From positions 39,987 to 103,986 of the forward strand of contig CAYOJJ010000014.1 of the NCBI GenBank assembly GCA_964404255.1: DNA of 64,000 nt, written 5' to 3'. This stretch comes from JAFDZW01 sp964404255 (GTDB lineage Bacteria; Bacteroidota; Ignavibacteria; Palsa-1295). Positions 37,094-45,885 of this stretch are shown piece after piece. The first letter of the stretch is position 1; each line of letters begins with the position of its first letter. Below the pieces are notes generated by a model that searched no databases, had not been told where the DNA came from, and saw nothing but the letters and a program-made list of their open reading frames with translations. A program made the position numbers and the translations under genes.

Positions 37094-38614
37094 ATGAACC
37101 GTGTCCTGCTGTACTATATCCTGATCCTTTGCGGCAGTGCTCTTCATGCCCAACAATTCAGCACTCCCCGTAAAGTAAATTCCGACGAACCGATCGTCTC
37201 TGCACGAAATCCTTTTATGTCGGTCGATAAGCAAGGTACTATCGATGTAGCCTGGATCAAGAAAGGTAATCTTATTGAATATGGCCCTATCTTTTTTTCA
37301 AGATCGACCGACCGCGGACAAACGTTCTCAAGCCCGACTGCCGTCTATCCCGATGCGAATGCCGTCTGCGATCACCAGCAAACACCCGAATTTGTGATCG
37401 ATTCTAAAGGGTACATCCACATGGTATGGTCGGCCCAACGAATAGGGCTTCAAAACGATATCTGGTATTCTACTTCCTTCGATAATGGTGTGACGTGGTC
37501 TAATCCGATCAATGTCTGCGACGAAGATGATTCTTCACTATACTTTCAGGACTACCCTTCCATCGCCGTCGATTCCAATGATAATCTGTATGTCTCCTTT
37601 CTCGATGCCCGGGCTACCCAGCGAAAGCAGACGGGAGTAATGCAATTATTTATGGCCAAATCAACAGACCATGGAATAAGCTGGTCTAAAAATGTTCGGG
37701 CCGACATGTTTGCTACCGCATCCTATGGGACTTGCGAAAGTGCAAGACAAAAAATAGCCGTTACAAAAAATGGCGATGTTGTCATTGCTTTTCGGTCGAA
37801 TGTCGCAAATAGCCGCGATATTTATCTGGCAAGGTCTTATGACGGGGGAAAGACATTTACAGAGCCTCTCAAAGTTCAAAACGGACTGTGGCTCTCAGTG
37901 ACATGCCCATTTACCGGCCCCAGTCTTTCACTTGATAAGTTTGGCGGCGCTCATATCGGATGGTACGATGCCCGAATGACCGATTCAAGCCAGGGACATA
38001 GCTATTATGCGTACGTTCCTTATGGCTCGAATGACAATCCTCCGAATATTATCATCGATACCCCATTTTCTAATCCTTACACTGCAGTCGTTTCAGAATT
38101 TCCTTATCCGAATTTTCGTGTTCTGCTTTACCAGACCGGTATTTATGGGCTTCGGTACCAGTTCTATGCAAATGATACCCTGCTCGTCTCCGATACAAAA
38201 TTAGCTCCCGGAAGGTCACAGCAGAATGCAAATATCGCCTTTGCCTCCGATGGTACCCGCTACATTGTTTGGCAGGATTCCAAACGTTCCTCTGAGGGGA
38301 GCGATATTTATTTTATAAAAGATAGCATTCCTATCGCTATCGATGGAGTAAAGCATGAGCTGACCACAAGGGAGATCTCTCTTTGGCCGCAGCCGGCTAC
38401 CGAGAGCGCTTCCGTTACAATTCCTTCCACAACAGTTGAAGATATTTATATTAGCGATCTGCTTGGCAATGAATTTCATCCCAAGTACTTTTCCTCGGGA
38501 GCCGATACCTATACCATCGACCTTCGTTCGATAGTTGCCGGTACTTATTATCTCTATATTCGGTCTCCTAAGAGCACTATCCTGCTTGCCCAAAAGTTGA
38601 TAGTGGCCAAATAA
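37094..38614 (+). CDS. Sialidase-like BNR-repeat secreted protein with T9SS domain
   Basis: A 506-aa protein with a signal peptide ending in LHAQ. Several Asp-box-like turns (STDRGQTF, SFDNGVTW, STDHGISW, SYDGGKTF) are spaced as in a six-bladed sialidase-fold propeller. The C-terminal T9SS sorting domain has WPQPATESASV and AGTYYLYIRS. No clear catalytic Arg triad, so an enzyme or a binding propeller are both possible. It forms a tandem pair with the next gene, which matches along its length. Confidence 0.75.
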   Translation: MNRVLLYYILILCGSALHAQQFSTPRKVNSDEPIVSARNPFMSVDKQGTIDVAWIKKGNLIEYGPIFFSRSTDRGQTFSSPTAVYPDANAVCDHQQTPEFVIDSKGYIHMVWSAQRIGLQNDIWYSTSFDNGVTWSNPINVCDEDDSSLYFQDYPSIAVDSNDNLYVSFLDARATQRKQTGVMQLFMAKSTDHGISWSKNVRADMFATASYGTCESARQKIAVTKNGDVVIAFRSNVANSRDIYLARSYDGGKTFTEPLKVQNGLWLSVTCPFTGPSLSLDKFGGAHIGWYDARMTDSSQGHSYYAYVPYGSNDNPPNIIIDTPFSNPYTAVVSEFPYPNFRVLLYQTGIYGLRYQFYANDTLLVSDTKLAPGRSQQNANIAFASDGTRYIVWQDSKRSSEGSDIYFIKDSIPIAIDGVKHELTTREISLWPQPATESASVTIPSTTVEDIYISDLLGNEFHPKYFSSGADTYTIDLRSIVAGTYYLYIRSPKSTILLAQKLIVAK

Positions 38615-38654
38615 CAGGTCTGTAACTCTCTTGTAATGGTGGTGTTGTACCATC

Positions 38655-40163
38655 ATGAAGATCGCGACTATTATTATTGTATTGGTGCTTGCCTGTTCCA
38701 TTGGCCGGGCTCAGCAATTCAGCACCCCTCTAAAACTTAACACTACGGCAAAAGGCATTGCCGATCGCTCTCCGATGATGCACCTCGGACGCGATGGCAC
38801 TATCTATATCGCTTGGGTGAGCGGCGCTAATAGCTCCGGCAACGGAGCGATCGTCATGAGCACTTCTTCGGATGGTGGCACTTCGTTCTCTGCTCCGGTA
38901 ACCGTCAGTGCTATGGCGGGTTGCAATTCAAATTTTCAGCGCACTGCCGAATTCTGCATCGATACTAAGGGAGTGATCCATCTGGTGTGGATGGCAAACC
39001 TGGTAAATAATCAGCCGGATATTTGGTATGTCCGATCATCGGATAAAGGCCAGACCTGGACGACACCGATCACCGTTTGCGATGCCGATGATTCATCAAA
39101 ATACGCACAGGATTTTCCCTCTATTGCCTGTGATTCGAGCGATAATCTGTATGTCTCGTTCCTTGATTCAAGACGCACTCAGCGCACAAAAGGCGCCGAT
39201 AATGTTCATCTGTATTTTACTTCTTCAACCGATGGGGGCAAAAGTTGGTCGGTAAACAAACAAGCCGATAATTACATTGTGCCGGTTGGTGGTACCTGCG
39301 AGTGTTGCGCCGAAAAGATCGCTGTTTCTAAAGAAGGACATATTTATATTGTGTACCGATCTAATATTGAAAATCTCCGCGATATTTTTCTTGCCCGCTC
39401 CTATAATAAAGGACAGACCTTTGAAACAGCTTTGAAAATTCAAAGCGGAGATTGGAATATCACCGAGTGCCCCGTCTCCGGACCCAACCTTACCCTCGAT
39501 GCGCAGGAGAATGCCCATATCGTTTGGCGCGATCAGCGGGACGATTCGGCTTCCGAACATTTATACTATGCCATGGTACCAAATGCTTCAACGCTTACCC
39601 CTCCAAATACAGCATTCGATGCATCGGGTTCTTCACTTATCAACTATCCCGATGTCGCCTTATTCAATAATGGGATGGCTCAGGCTATCATTTATCAGAC
39701 CCAGAACTTCGATATGCGCTACATTCTAACAGCCGGTGGCTCGACTGTAGTCAGTAATCGTCCGTTAAGAGCGAATTCCGGATCACGAAAAGAATTCGGC
39801 CATGTGCTTTTTGCCGGTGACGGTACGAGATACATTTCCTGGCAGGACGATGGCGCGGATAATGGAGATATTTATTTTTGTAAAGAGACTATTGCTTTAC
39901 CGACTTCCGGCGTTACTGGCAGTCCGGCAGTATCTCAAGCGATCACTACTTTTCCAAATCCCGTTTACGACCGATCATTTGTACTCAACTATTCTATTAC
40001 TTCACCGCAATCGCTGAAGATCTATAATTTACTGGGTACTGAAGTATTCAGCACATTACTCTCGGAAAGCGATCATTCCAAAACGATTGAATTACCGCCC
40101 TTATCAAAAGGAATGTATGAGGGAGTAGTCAATGGGCAGAGAGTCTCACTCGTCATTCAATGA
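38655..40163 (+). CDS. Sialidase-like BNR-repeat secreted protein with T9SS domain (tandem paralogue)
   Basis: A 502-aa protein. The same layout as the gene before it: signal peptide (ending GRAQ), QQFSTPLKLN, Asp-boxes (SSDGGTSF, SSDKGQTW, STDGGKSW, SYNKGQTF), and a T9SS domain with FPNPVYDRSFV and LSKGMYEGVV. ICDADDSS and FLDSRRTQR match the first copy, so the pair arose by duplication. A short hairpin (ATGGT/ACCAT) sits directly before the start. The end overlaps the converging cupin gene by 7 bp. Confidence 0.75.
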   Translation: MKIATIIIVLVLACSIGRAQQFSTPLKLNTTAKGIADRSPMMHLGRDGTIYIAWVSGANSSGNGAIVMSTSSDGGTSFSAPVTVSAMAGCNSNFQRTAEFCIDTKGVIHLVWMANLVNNQPDIWYVRSSDKGQTWTTPITVCDADDSSKYAQDFPSIACDSSDNLYVSFLDSRRTQRTKGADNVHLYFTSSTDGGKSWSVNKQADNYIVPVGGTCECCAEKIAVSKEGHIYIVYRSNIENLRDIFLARSYNKGQTFETALKIQSGDWNITECPVSGPNLTLDAQENAHIVWRDQRDDSASEHLYYAMVPNASTLTPPNTAFDASGSSLINYPDVALFNNGMAQAIIYQTQNFDMRYILTAGGSTVVSNRPLRANSGSRKEFGHVLFAGDGTRYISWQDDGADNGDIYFCKETIALPTSGVTGSPAVSQAITTFPNPVYDRSFVLNYSITSPQSLKIYNLLGTEVFSTLLSESDHSKTIELPPLSKGMYEGVVNGQRVSLVIQ

Positions 40164-40486
40164 TCGAGCGCCTCATATTCCCGCTGAGCGGAGGAATAGT
40201 AAAAAATAATTTCAGCTTCCGAATCCGAAGAATTTCTGAATTGATGCTTTGTATTTCGGGGAGCAATAGCAAATTCCCCCGGGGCTAAGGGAAGTACAAC
40301 ATCATTTATTATCGCCTCGACAGCTCCCTTGCTGATATATGCTGTTTCTTCGCAATTAGAATGACTATGCAGCGGGCTTACTGCGCCGGGAGCCAGGATC
40401 ATCCTGCTCATGCTTGATTCGGCTGCATTTCCAAGCTCTGCACTTGACAGCCATTCCAGCGAACCGTATGATTGCTCGATCTTCAT
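40157..40486 (-). CDS. Small cupin-domain protein
   Basis: A 109-aa single-domain cupin. HSHSNCEETAYI and GEFAIAPRNTKHQFRN hold the His/Glu metal ligands of cupin motifs 1 and 2. It starts five bases after the E1 gene stops and may be cotranscribed with it. Substrate unknown; small cupins often bind metals or sugars. Confidence 0.85.
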   Translation of the reverse strand: MKIEQSYGSLEWLSSAELGNAAESSMSRMILAPGAVSPLHSHSNCEETAYISKGAVEAIINDVVLPLAPGEFAIAPRNTKHQFRNSSDSEAEIIFYYSSAQREYEALDH

Positions 40487-40491
40487 TAACC

Positions 40492-43014
40492 TTACCAGAA
40501 CATCGGGTACCTTGCCGGATCCGATTCGCTCATCATGGCATACAGCTCGCGGAAAATATCGTCTGCATTCGGTTTGCTGAAGTAATCACCATCAGAACCG
40601 TACGCCGGGCGATGTGCTTTTGCCGTGATCGTCAGAGGTGCTGAATCGAGAAGTGCATACCCGCCTTGCTTTTCGAGTACTTCCTGCATCATATAAGCAG
40701 TTGCTCCTCCGGGGACATCTTCATCGAGAAAGACGATACGATTGGTTTTTTGAAGCGATTTGCCAATTATTCCATTAATATCGAACGGAAGTAAGCTCTG
40801 AACATCGATCAACTCGACCGAAATACCAAAACGAGATAACTCCTCGACTGCTTCCATAGCCACTCTGCAGCATGCTCCATAGGTGACAAGTGTTATATCG
40901 CTTCCCTCTTTCAGAATTTCCGGGACACCAAGGGCTACGGTAAATTCGCCAATATTATCCGGAAGCTTTTCTTTCAGGCGATACCCATTTAATACCTCAA
41001 TAATAAGCGCTGTATCATCGGAGCGAAGCATAGTATTATAAAAACCGGCGGCCTGGGTCATATTACGAGGCACCAGAATATACATTCCCCGCAATGAATT
41101 GATGATCATACCCATCGGCGAGCCGCTGTGCCAGACTCCTTCGAGACGATGTCCGCGCGTACGAACGATCACCGGAGCCATTTGACCGGCCTTCGTTCTC
41201 CAGCGAACGGTAGCCAGATCATCGCTCATGCCCTGCAAGGCATAAAGCAGATAGTCGAGATACTGAATTTCAGCAATCGGGCGTAGCCCGCGCATGGCAG
41301 CGCCGATAGCCTGTCCTAAAATTGTTGCTTCACGAATGCCGGTATCAGTAATGCGAATCTCTCCGTATTTCTCCTGAATACCATCGAAGCCTTTATTGAC
41401 GTCACCGATTTTGCCAATATCCTCACCGATCGCAAAGACCTTGGGGTCCCGGGCAAAGGCCGCATCGAAGCAGGAGACCATGATCTGAGAGCCGTTCACC
41501 TCCTCCGAACGATCGGAGTACACCGGTGTTACTGCCGGTACTTTTAAAGCAGATTGTGAGGATTCGCAATAAAGCTCGGACGAATATTCATCGTGCGCTT
41601 TATTCAGTCTGGAAACGATCCATTGCTTCAGTGCTTCTTTTGCCTGCGATTGTTCTACATTCGCAAGACGGACTGCTTTTCTTGCAGCAGTTAGTGAATC
41701 TTTGAACAAGGGATCGCGAAGCGATTCAAGCTCCTGGGCAACAGCACCGATTTCAGCGCTCATGCTGCACTCTGCAGCTACAGCCCGAATTAGAGCTACC
41801 ACTTCGGTAACATCTTTACGAATAGGAGCAAGAAATGCTTCCCAGGCGCGCTGCTTTGCTTCGTTAACGATCTTCTCGTCTTCGGTATCGATGGCGGCAA
41901 GTTCGGCTTCGGTCGCTACCTTGGAAGCGATCATCCACTCCCGCATTTTTTTCACACAATCGAACTGCTCCTCCCAGGCAAGGCGCTCTTTTGTTTTATA
42001 GCGCTCATGACTGCCGGAGGTTGAATGTCCCTGCGGCTGGGTAAGCTCTTTTACATGAATAAGGGCCGGAAGGTGGCGCTTGCGTACTTCGTCTGCAACC
42101 TCGGAATAGGTACGGCAAAGCTCGGGATAATCCCAACCGTTAACCGTCCGCATGATATAGCCTTCACCATGCTCTTCCTTAAAGCCTGCTAATATTTTCG
42201 AAATCGATTGCTTGGTAGTCTGATATTTTGCCGGTACGGAAATGCCATAATCATCATCCCAAACAGAAACCAGCATTGGGATCTTTAAGACACCGGCTGC
42301 ATTGATAGCTTCGAAAAATAATCCTTCGGAAGTACTCGCATTACCGATCGTACCAAAGGCAATCTCGTTACCCTTATTACTTAATTGGGTGAAAGAGTGA
42401 AGATTTTTATTCTCTCTGAATAACTTGGAAGCATAAGCAAGGCCAACCAAGCGTGGCATCTGGCCTCCCGTCGGAGAAATATCCGCCGAAGAATTTTTGA
42501 TCTTCGTAAGATCTTTCCAGGAGCCGTCTTCATTAAGCGAACGGGTAGAAAAGTGGCCGTTCATCATTCTGCCGGCAGAAGCCGGTTCTGCCGTTACATC
42601 CGGCTGAGCATAAAGCTGGGCAAAAAACTCCTGAATGGTGCTCGTACCAGTTGCGAACATAAACGTTTGGTCACGGTAATAGCCTGATCTCCAATCGCCG
42701 GGCTTAAAAGCATGGGCCATTGCCAACTGCGGTACTTCTTTGCCATCGCCGAAAATGCCGAATTTAGCTTTGCCGGTTAGTACTTCCCTGCGACCGAGAA
42801 GGCTGGCCAGGCGAGACTGGTGAGCAACACGATAATCGGCAATGATCTGCCCCTTGGGAAACGGGAGCATGACCTCCGCTTTGGGCGAGGATAAGGTAAC
42901 CTTCGCCTTGGGCACAGGCATTGCATGACCGTTTTTGGGCTTTACGGGGGCTAGTGATACTTTCTTTTTTAACTTCAACGGTAATGCCGTGCTTATCGCG
43001 GTCTTTTTTGCCAT
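40492..43014 (-). CDS. 2-oxoacid dehydrogenase E1, fused alpha and beta subunits
   Basis: An 840-aa thiamine-diphosphate enzyme. After a Lys/Pro-rich N-terminal tail (about 50 residues) comes the alpha part: RSGYYRDQTFMFA, then GNASTSEGLFFEAINAAGV and SVWDDDYGISVP at the thiamine site. The beta part contains GEDIGKIGDVNKGF, IRITDTGIREATILGQAIG and a transketolase C-terminal domain with FLDEDVPGGATAYMMQ. It resembles fused E1 proteins of Bacteroidota used for branched-chain or pyruvate oxidation. The alpha motif has GNAS where GDG is classical, as in this subfamily. E2 and E3 are not in the window. Confidence 0.9.
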   Translation of the reverse strand: MAKKTAISTALPLKLKKKVSLAPVKPKNGHAMPVPKAKVTLSSPKAEVMLPFPKGQIIADYRVAHQSRLASLLGRREVLTGKAKFGIFGDGKEVPQLAMAHAFKPGDWRSGYYRDQTFMFATGTSTIQEFFAQLYAQPDVTAEPASAGRMMNGHFSTRSLNEDGSWKDLTKIKNSSADISPTGGQMPRLVGLAYASKLFRENKNLHSFTQLSNKGNEIAFGTIGNASTSEGLFFEAINAAGVLKIPMLVSVWDDDYGISVPAKYQTTKQSISKILAGFKEEHGEGYIMRTVNGWDYPELCRTYSEVADEVRKRHLPALIHVKELTQPQGHSTSGSHERYKTKERLAWEEQFDCVKKMREWMIASKVATEAELAAIDTEDEKIVNEAKQRAWEAFLAPIRKDVTEVVALIRAVAAECSMSAEIGAVAQELESLRDPLFKDSLTAARKAVRLANVEQSQAKEALKQWIVSRLNKAHDEYSSELYCESSQSALKVPAVTPVYSDRSEEVNGSQIMVSCFDAAFARDPKVFAIGEDIGKIGDVNKGFDGIQEKYGEIRITDTGIREATILGQAIGAAMRGLRPIAEIQYLDYLLYALQGMSDDLATVRWRTKAGQMAPVIVRTRGHRLEGVWHSGSPMGMIINSLRGMYILVPRNMTQAAGFYNTMLRSDDTALIIEVLNGYRLKEKLPDNIGEFTVALGVPEILKEGSDITLVTYGACCRVAMEAVEELSRFGISVELIDVQSLLPFDINGIIGKSLQKTNRIVFLDEDVPGGATAYMMQEVLEKQGGYALLDSAPLTITAKAHRPAYGSDGDYFSKPNADDIFRELYAMMSESDPARYPMFW

Positions 43015-43094
43015 TCTCTACAAACAGTTCTGAATAACTCCGGTGTGTAACACGAAAATGAGCGGTTATATTTCGGCTCTGAACGGACAAGGCT

Positions 43095-43379
43095 TTAGCG
43101 CCAGATTATTTCCTTTATCTCTTTGGAGGCCGTGAACTTATGGATTTTCTGGAGAATCTCGGCCGAGCGCATCGTTAGTTCATATCTCCAGGTTGACGAG
43201 CTTACTTTTACAATAAGAGTATTACCATTGAGCCGCTCAGGGGTGGCAACCGCTGCTATTTGCTCTCCAACGATTTCCGACCAATGCGTCATTGCATCAT
43301 AACGTTTGACGGTATCCTTAAGCTCATACTGCTTAAGGGTGTCTTCGAGTACGGAAAATAATTTACGTGGAAATCTCAT
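43095..43379 (-). CDS. DUF721 (DciA-like) protein
   Basis: A 94-aa protein of the DUF721 family: WSEIVGEQIAAVATPERLNGNTLIVKVSSSTWRYEL is diagnostic. Family members that have been studied (DciA) load the replicative helicase DnaB where DnaC is absent. It is a short, stand-alone version. It lies 80 bp upstream of the E1 gene in the same direction. Confidence 0.82.
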   Translation of the reverse strand: MRFPRKLFSVLEDTLKQYELKDTVKRYDAMTHWSEIVGEQIAAVATPERLNGNTLIVKVSSSTWRYELTMRSAEILQKIHKFTASKEIKEIIWR

Positions 43380-43464
43380 TTTGCAATATCCAGACTCCGT
43401 AACACGACTTCCCGGAACCTTGCTCCCTTATTTCATTTTACACTCTTCTTTCAATTGTTAGTAC

Positions 43465-44394
43465 ATGACACCATTATATCCGGAAATAGAACCATTTAAT
43501 TCAGGACACCTCAAGGTTTCCGATCTGCATACTATTTATTATGAGGAAGTCGGTAACCCGAACGGCCAACCGGCGGTCGTCCTTCATGGCGGCCCGGGTG
43601 CAGGGTGTTCGCCGGATATGCGGCGTTTTTTTGATCCGAAGCATTACCGCATTGTGCTCTTCGATCAGCGTGCCTGTGGAAGAAGTTCGCCGCTGGCTGT
43701 ACTCGAAGGAAATTCCACCTGGGAGATCGTCGATGATATTGAAAAGCTTCGCACTCATTTAGGAATTGAAAAATGGCTCGTTTTCGGTGGCTCCTGGGGT
43801 TCGACACTCTCGCTTTCCTATTCCGAGAAATATCCTGAGCGCGTAACCCATCTTATTCTGCGTGGTATTTTCCTCTCGCGTGATAAAGATAACGATTGGC
43901 TTTATGATTATGGCGCCAGCGAGATCTATCCGGACCAATGGGCAGAGTTTTGCTCTGGTGTTACCCGCCAAAATGGTGAAAGCTGGGTCGATGCTTATTA
44001 CCGTGTTTTGACTTCGGACAATGAAACAGAGCGTCTCGAAGCAGCCAGAAAATGGTCCGCCTGGGAGTTTTCAATTATTAAGCTCGTCACTACCGAGCGT
44101 CCGACAGAAGATCAGTTTGCTCTGAACTTCGCTCGTATCGAATGCCACTTTATTAAGAACCGCTGTTTCTTAGAAGAAGGGCAGTTATTGCGCGATGCTC
44201 ATAAGATCGCCCATATTCCAATGACGATCGTTCATGGCCGCTACGATGTGATCTGCACGATTGCCAATGCCTTTGCATTGCAGAAAGCCTTACCAAAAGC
44301 AACTATGATGATCTGCCCAAGATCGGGACATTCTCAATTTGAGGAAGAGATCAGCAGTGCGCTCACGGAAGCGACGAATACCTTCCGCATCTGA
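43465..44394 (+). CDS. pip: Prolyl iminopeptidase
   Basis: A 309-aa alpha/beta hydrolase, peptidase family S33. It removes N-terminal proline from peptides in the cytoplasm. Seen: the oxyanion motif HGGPGAGCSP, the DQRACGRSSP helix, the nucleophile elbow GGSWGS, the late Asp in VHGRYDVICT, and His in RSGHSQFEEE. The length is typical and there is no signal peptide. Convergent with the transporter gene after it. Confidence 0.95.
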   Translation: MTPLYPEIEPFNSGHLKVSDLHTIYYEEVGNPNGQPAVVLHGGPGAGCSPDMRRFFDPKHYRIVLFDQRACGRSSPLAVLEGNSTWEIVDDIEKLRTHLGIEKWLVFGGSWGSTLSLSYSEKYPERVTHLILRGIFLSRDKDNDWLYDYGASEIYPDQWAEFCSGVTRQNGESWVDAYYRVLTSDNETERLEAARKWSAWEFSIIKLVTTERPTEDQFALNFARIECHFIKNRCFLEEGQLLRDAHKIAHIPMTIVHGRYDVICTIANAFALQKALPKATMMICPRSGHSQFEEEISSALTEATNTFRI

Positions 44395-44397
44395 TCC

Positions 44398-45279
44398 TTA
44401 CATTCTTAAAGAGATAGCGATACCGATAAGGACGAGTATCGACCCGACGATCTCATAGACATCAAGGGCTTCGCTGAGGACGATCGAACCGAGGATGACG
44501 GCGATGGCAGGAGTTATGATCGAAACATAACTCATAGTAACTGCCGAAGTAACTTTAATAAGTTTAAAGTAAATTCCGAAGGTTACGATCGTCCCGAGAA
44601 TGGCAAGGTAAAAGATCGGCCAAAGCTGGCTATATCCTAATGTTATTCCGGACCAGGATTCGGCGAGGATCGAAACAACGCCAAGGATTATTGCTCCGGT
44701 AGTTGTAGTGATAGCATTCAGTGCAACTGCCGGAACAGCCGAAGTCGAACGCTTTGTAATGACCGTACTAATACCACTTACAAATGGGGAAATGAGAAGC
44801 AACCCCATCGCCCATAAGTTTGAAGAGTTAACGTCTTGAAACTGAGGAAGAAAAATCGTGACTATTCCGGCAAGACCTATAAAAATACCGAGTACTTTTG
44901 TCTTTGTCAGTTGATCATTCTTTAAAGCATAATGTCCAATGACGGCAGTCCAGAGAGGCATCGTCCCAAAGATAACGGCCCCGAGCCCCGATGGAATATA
45001 ATTAGCTGTCCAATAGACAATACCAAAAGATATTCCATTACTCAGAATTCCAACACTTAGGGCAGCAAGCCAGGTTTTTGCATCGAGGCCAACCCATAAT
45101 TTTTTCAGACCTATATAGCCCCAAAGCAAAAGCCCTGCTACCCAAAATCTCAATGAACTTGCTGCAAATGGCGGGACGGCGGCTGAATTACCCAAATGGA
45201 TAACGAGCCACGTCGAACCCCAAATAAGACAAATGAGCGTGTAGAGTGCAAAAAAGGATGCCCGGGAAATCTGCTGCAT
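44398..45279 (-). CDS. EamA/DMT-family transporter
   Basis: A 293-aa protein with ten predicted transmembrane helices in two five-helix EamA halves (IWGSTWLVIHLGNSA at the start, LAILGTIVTFGIYFKLIKVTSA in the second half). Drug/metabolite transporter superfamily, usually exporting amino acids or metabolites. The substrate cannot be read. Confidence 0.9.
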   Translation of the reverse strand: MQQISRASFFALYTLICLIWGSTWLVIHLGNSAAVPPFAASSLRFWVAGLLLWGYIGLKKLWVGLDAKTWLAALSVGILSNGISFGIVYWTANYIPSGLGAVIFGTMPLWTAVIGHYALKNDQLTKTKVLGIFIGLAGIVTIFLPQFQDVNSSNLWAMGLLLISPFVSGISTVITKRSTSAVPAVALNAITTTTGAIILGVVSILAESWSGITLGYSQLWPIFYLAILGTIVTFGIYFKLIKVTSAVTMSYVSIITPAIAVILGSIVLSEALDVYEIVGSILVLIGIAISLRM

Positions 45280-45366
45280 TGATACCCTTTTGAAGAGTGT
45301 TGGGGAAATAACTATTTTTGTATGATCCGAGTGTCCGAAGTCACCCGGATATCAGAAAAAAATATT

Positions 45367-45885
45367 ATGGATACGCTGCACATAGTCACTAATTATTTTA
45401 CCGTTGCACTTATCATGCTCGGTATCGTTTTCGAGATGCTCGGCAAAAGGAATAATGCCGAGAATGCTATTACCTATGGATGGAATACCGTTCGGCTCGG
45501 AATGATATTCGCCGTAATTTCGGTCCTGACCGGCTTTGCTTCCCGGCCAATGATTCCAGCACAGAGCGAGGCTGCAACAGCGTCGATGTTTCATACTGTA
45601 ATTTCTGTTCTTTGTTCCGCTCTGCTGCTCATTACTATTATTATCCGCTCGATCTTTGCAAAAAAGATCTACGATAAAGAACATGGCGGTTTTCTCAGTG
45701 GCATGTACACTACCTTGCAATCATTATGTCTTATTCTTATTATAGCCACCATGCTGCTTGGAGTTCGAATGGTACGAACTTACGGTGTCGGGGTTAAGCC
45801 GGTAGAGATCATGAACCGCCTGCCCGTTACACCTCCTTCGGTAGATTCTGCTATTAAACGCGATACTACGACCTACCTGCAGTGA
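45367..45885 (+). CDS. DUF2231-like membrane protein
   Basis: A 172-aa protein from the ATG at 45367, with four transmembrane helices. The ending MLLGVRMVRTYGVGV matches the conserved last helix and loop of DUF2231 proteins, and a helix-2 His/Phe-type segment (MFHTVISVLCSALLL) fits. Function unknown. A 4-bp GTGA overlap couples it to the following gene. Confidence 0.6.
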   Translation: MDTLHIVTNYFTVALIMLGIVFEMLGKRNNAENAITYGWNTVRLGMIFAVISVLTGFASRPMIPAQSEAATASMFHTVISVLCSALLLITIIIRSIFAKKIYDKEHGGFLSGMYTTLQSLCLILIIATMLLGVRMVRTYGVGVKPVEIMNRLPVTPPSVDSAIKRDTTTYLQ

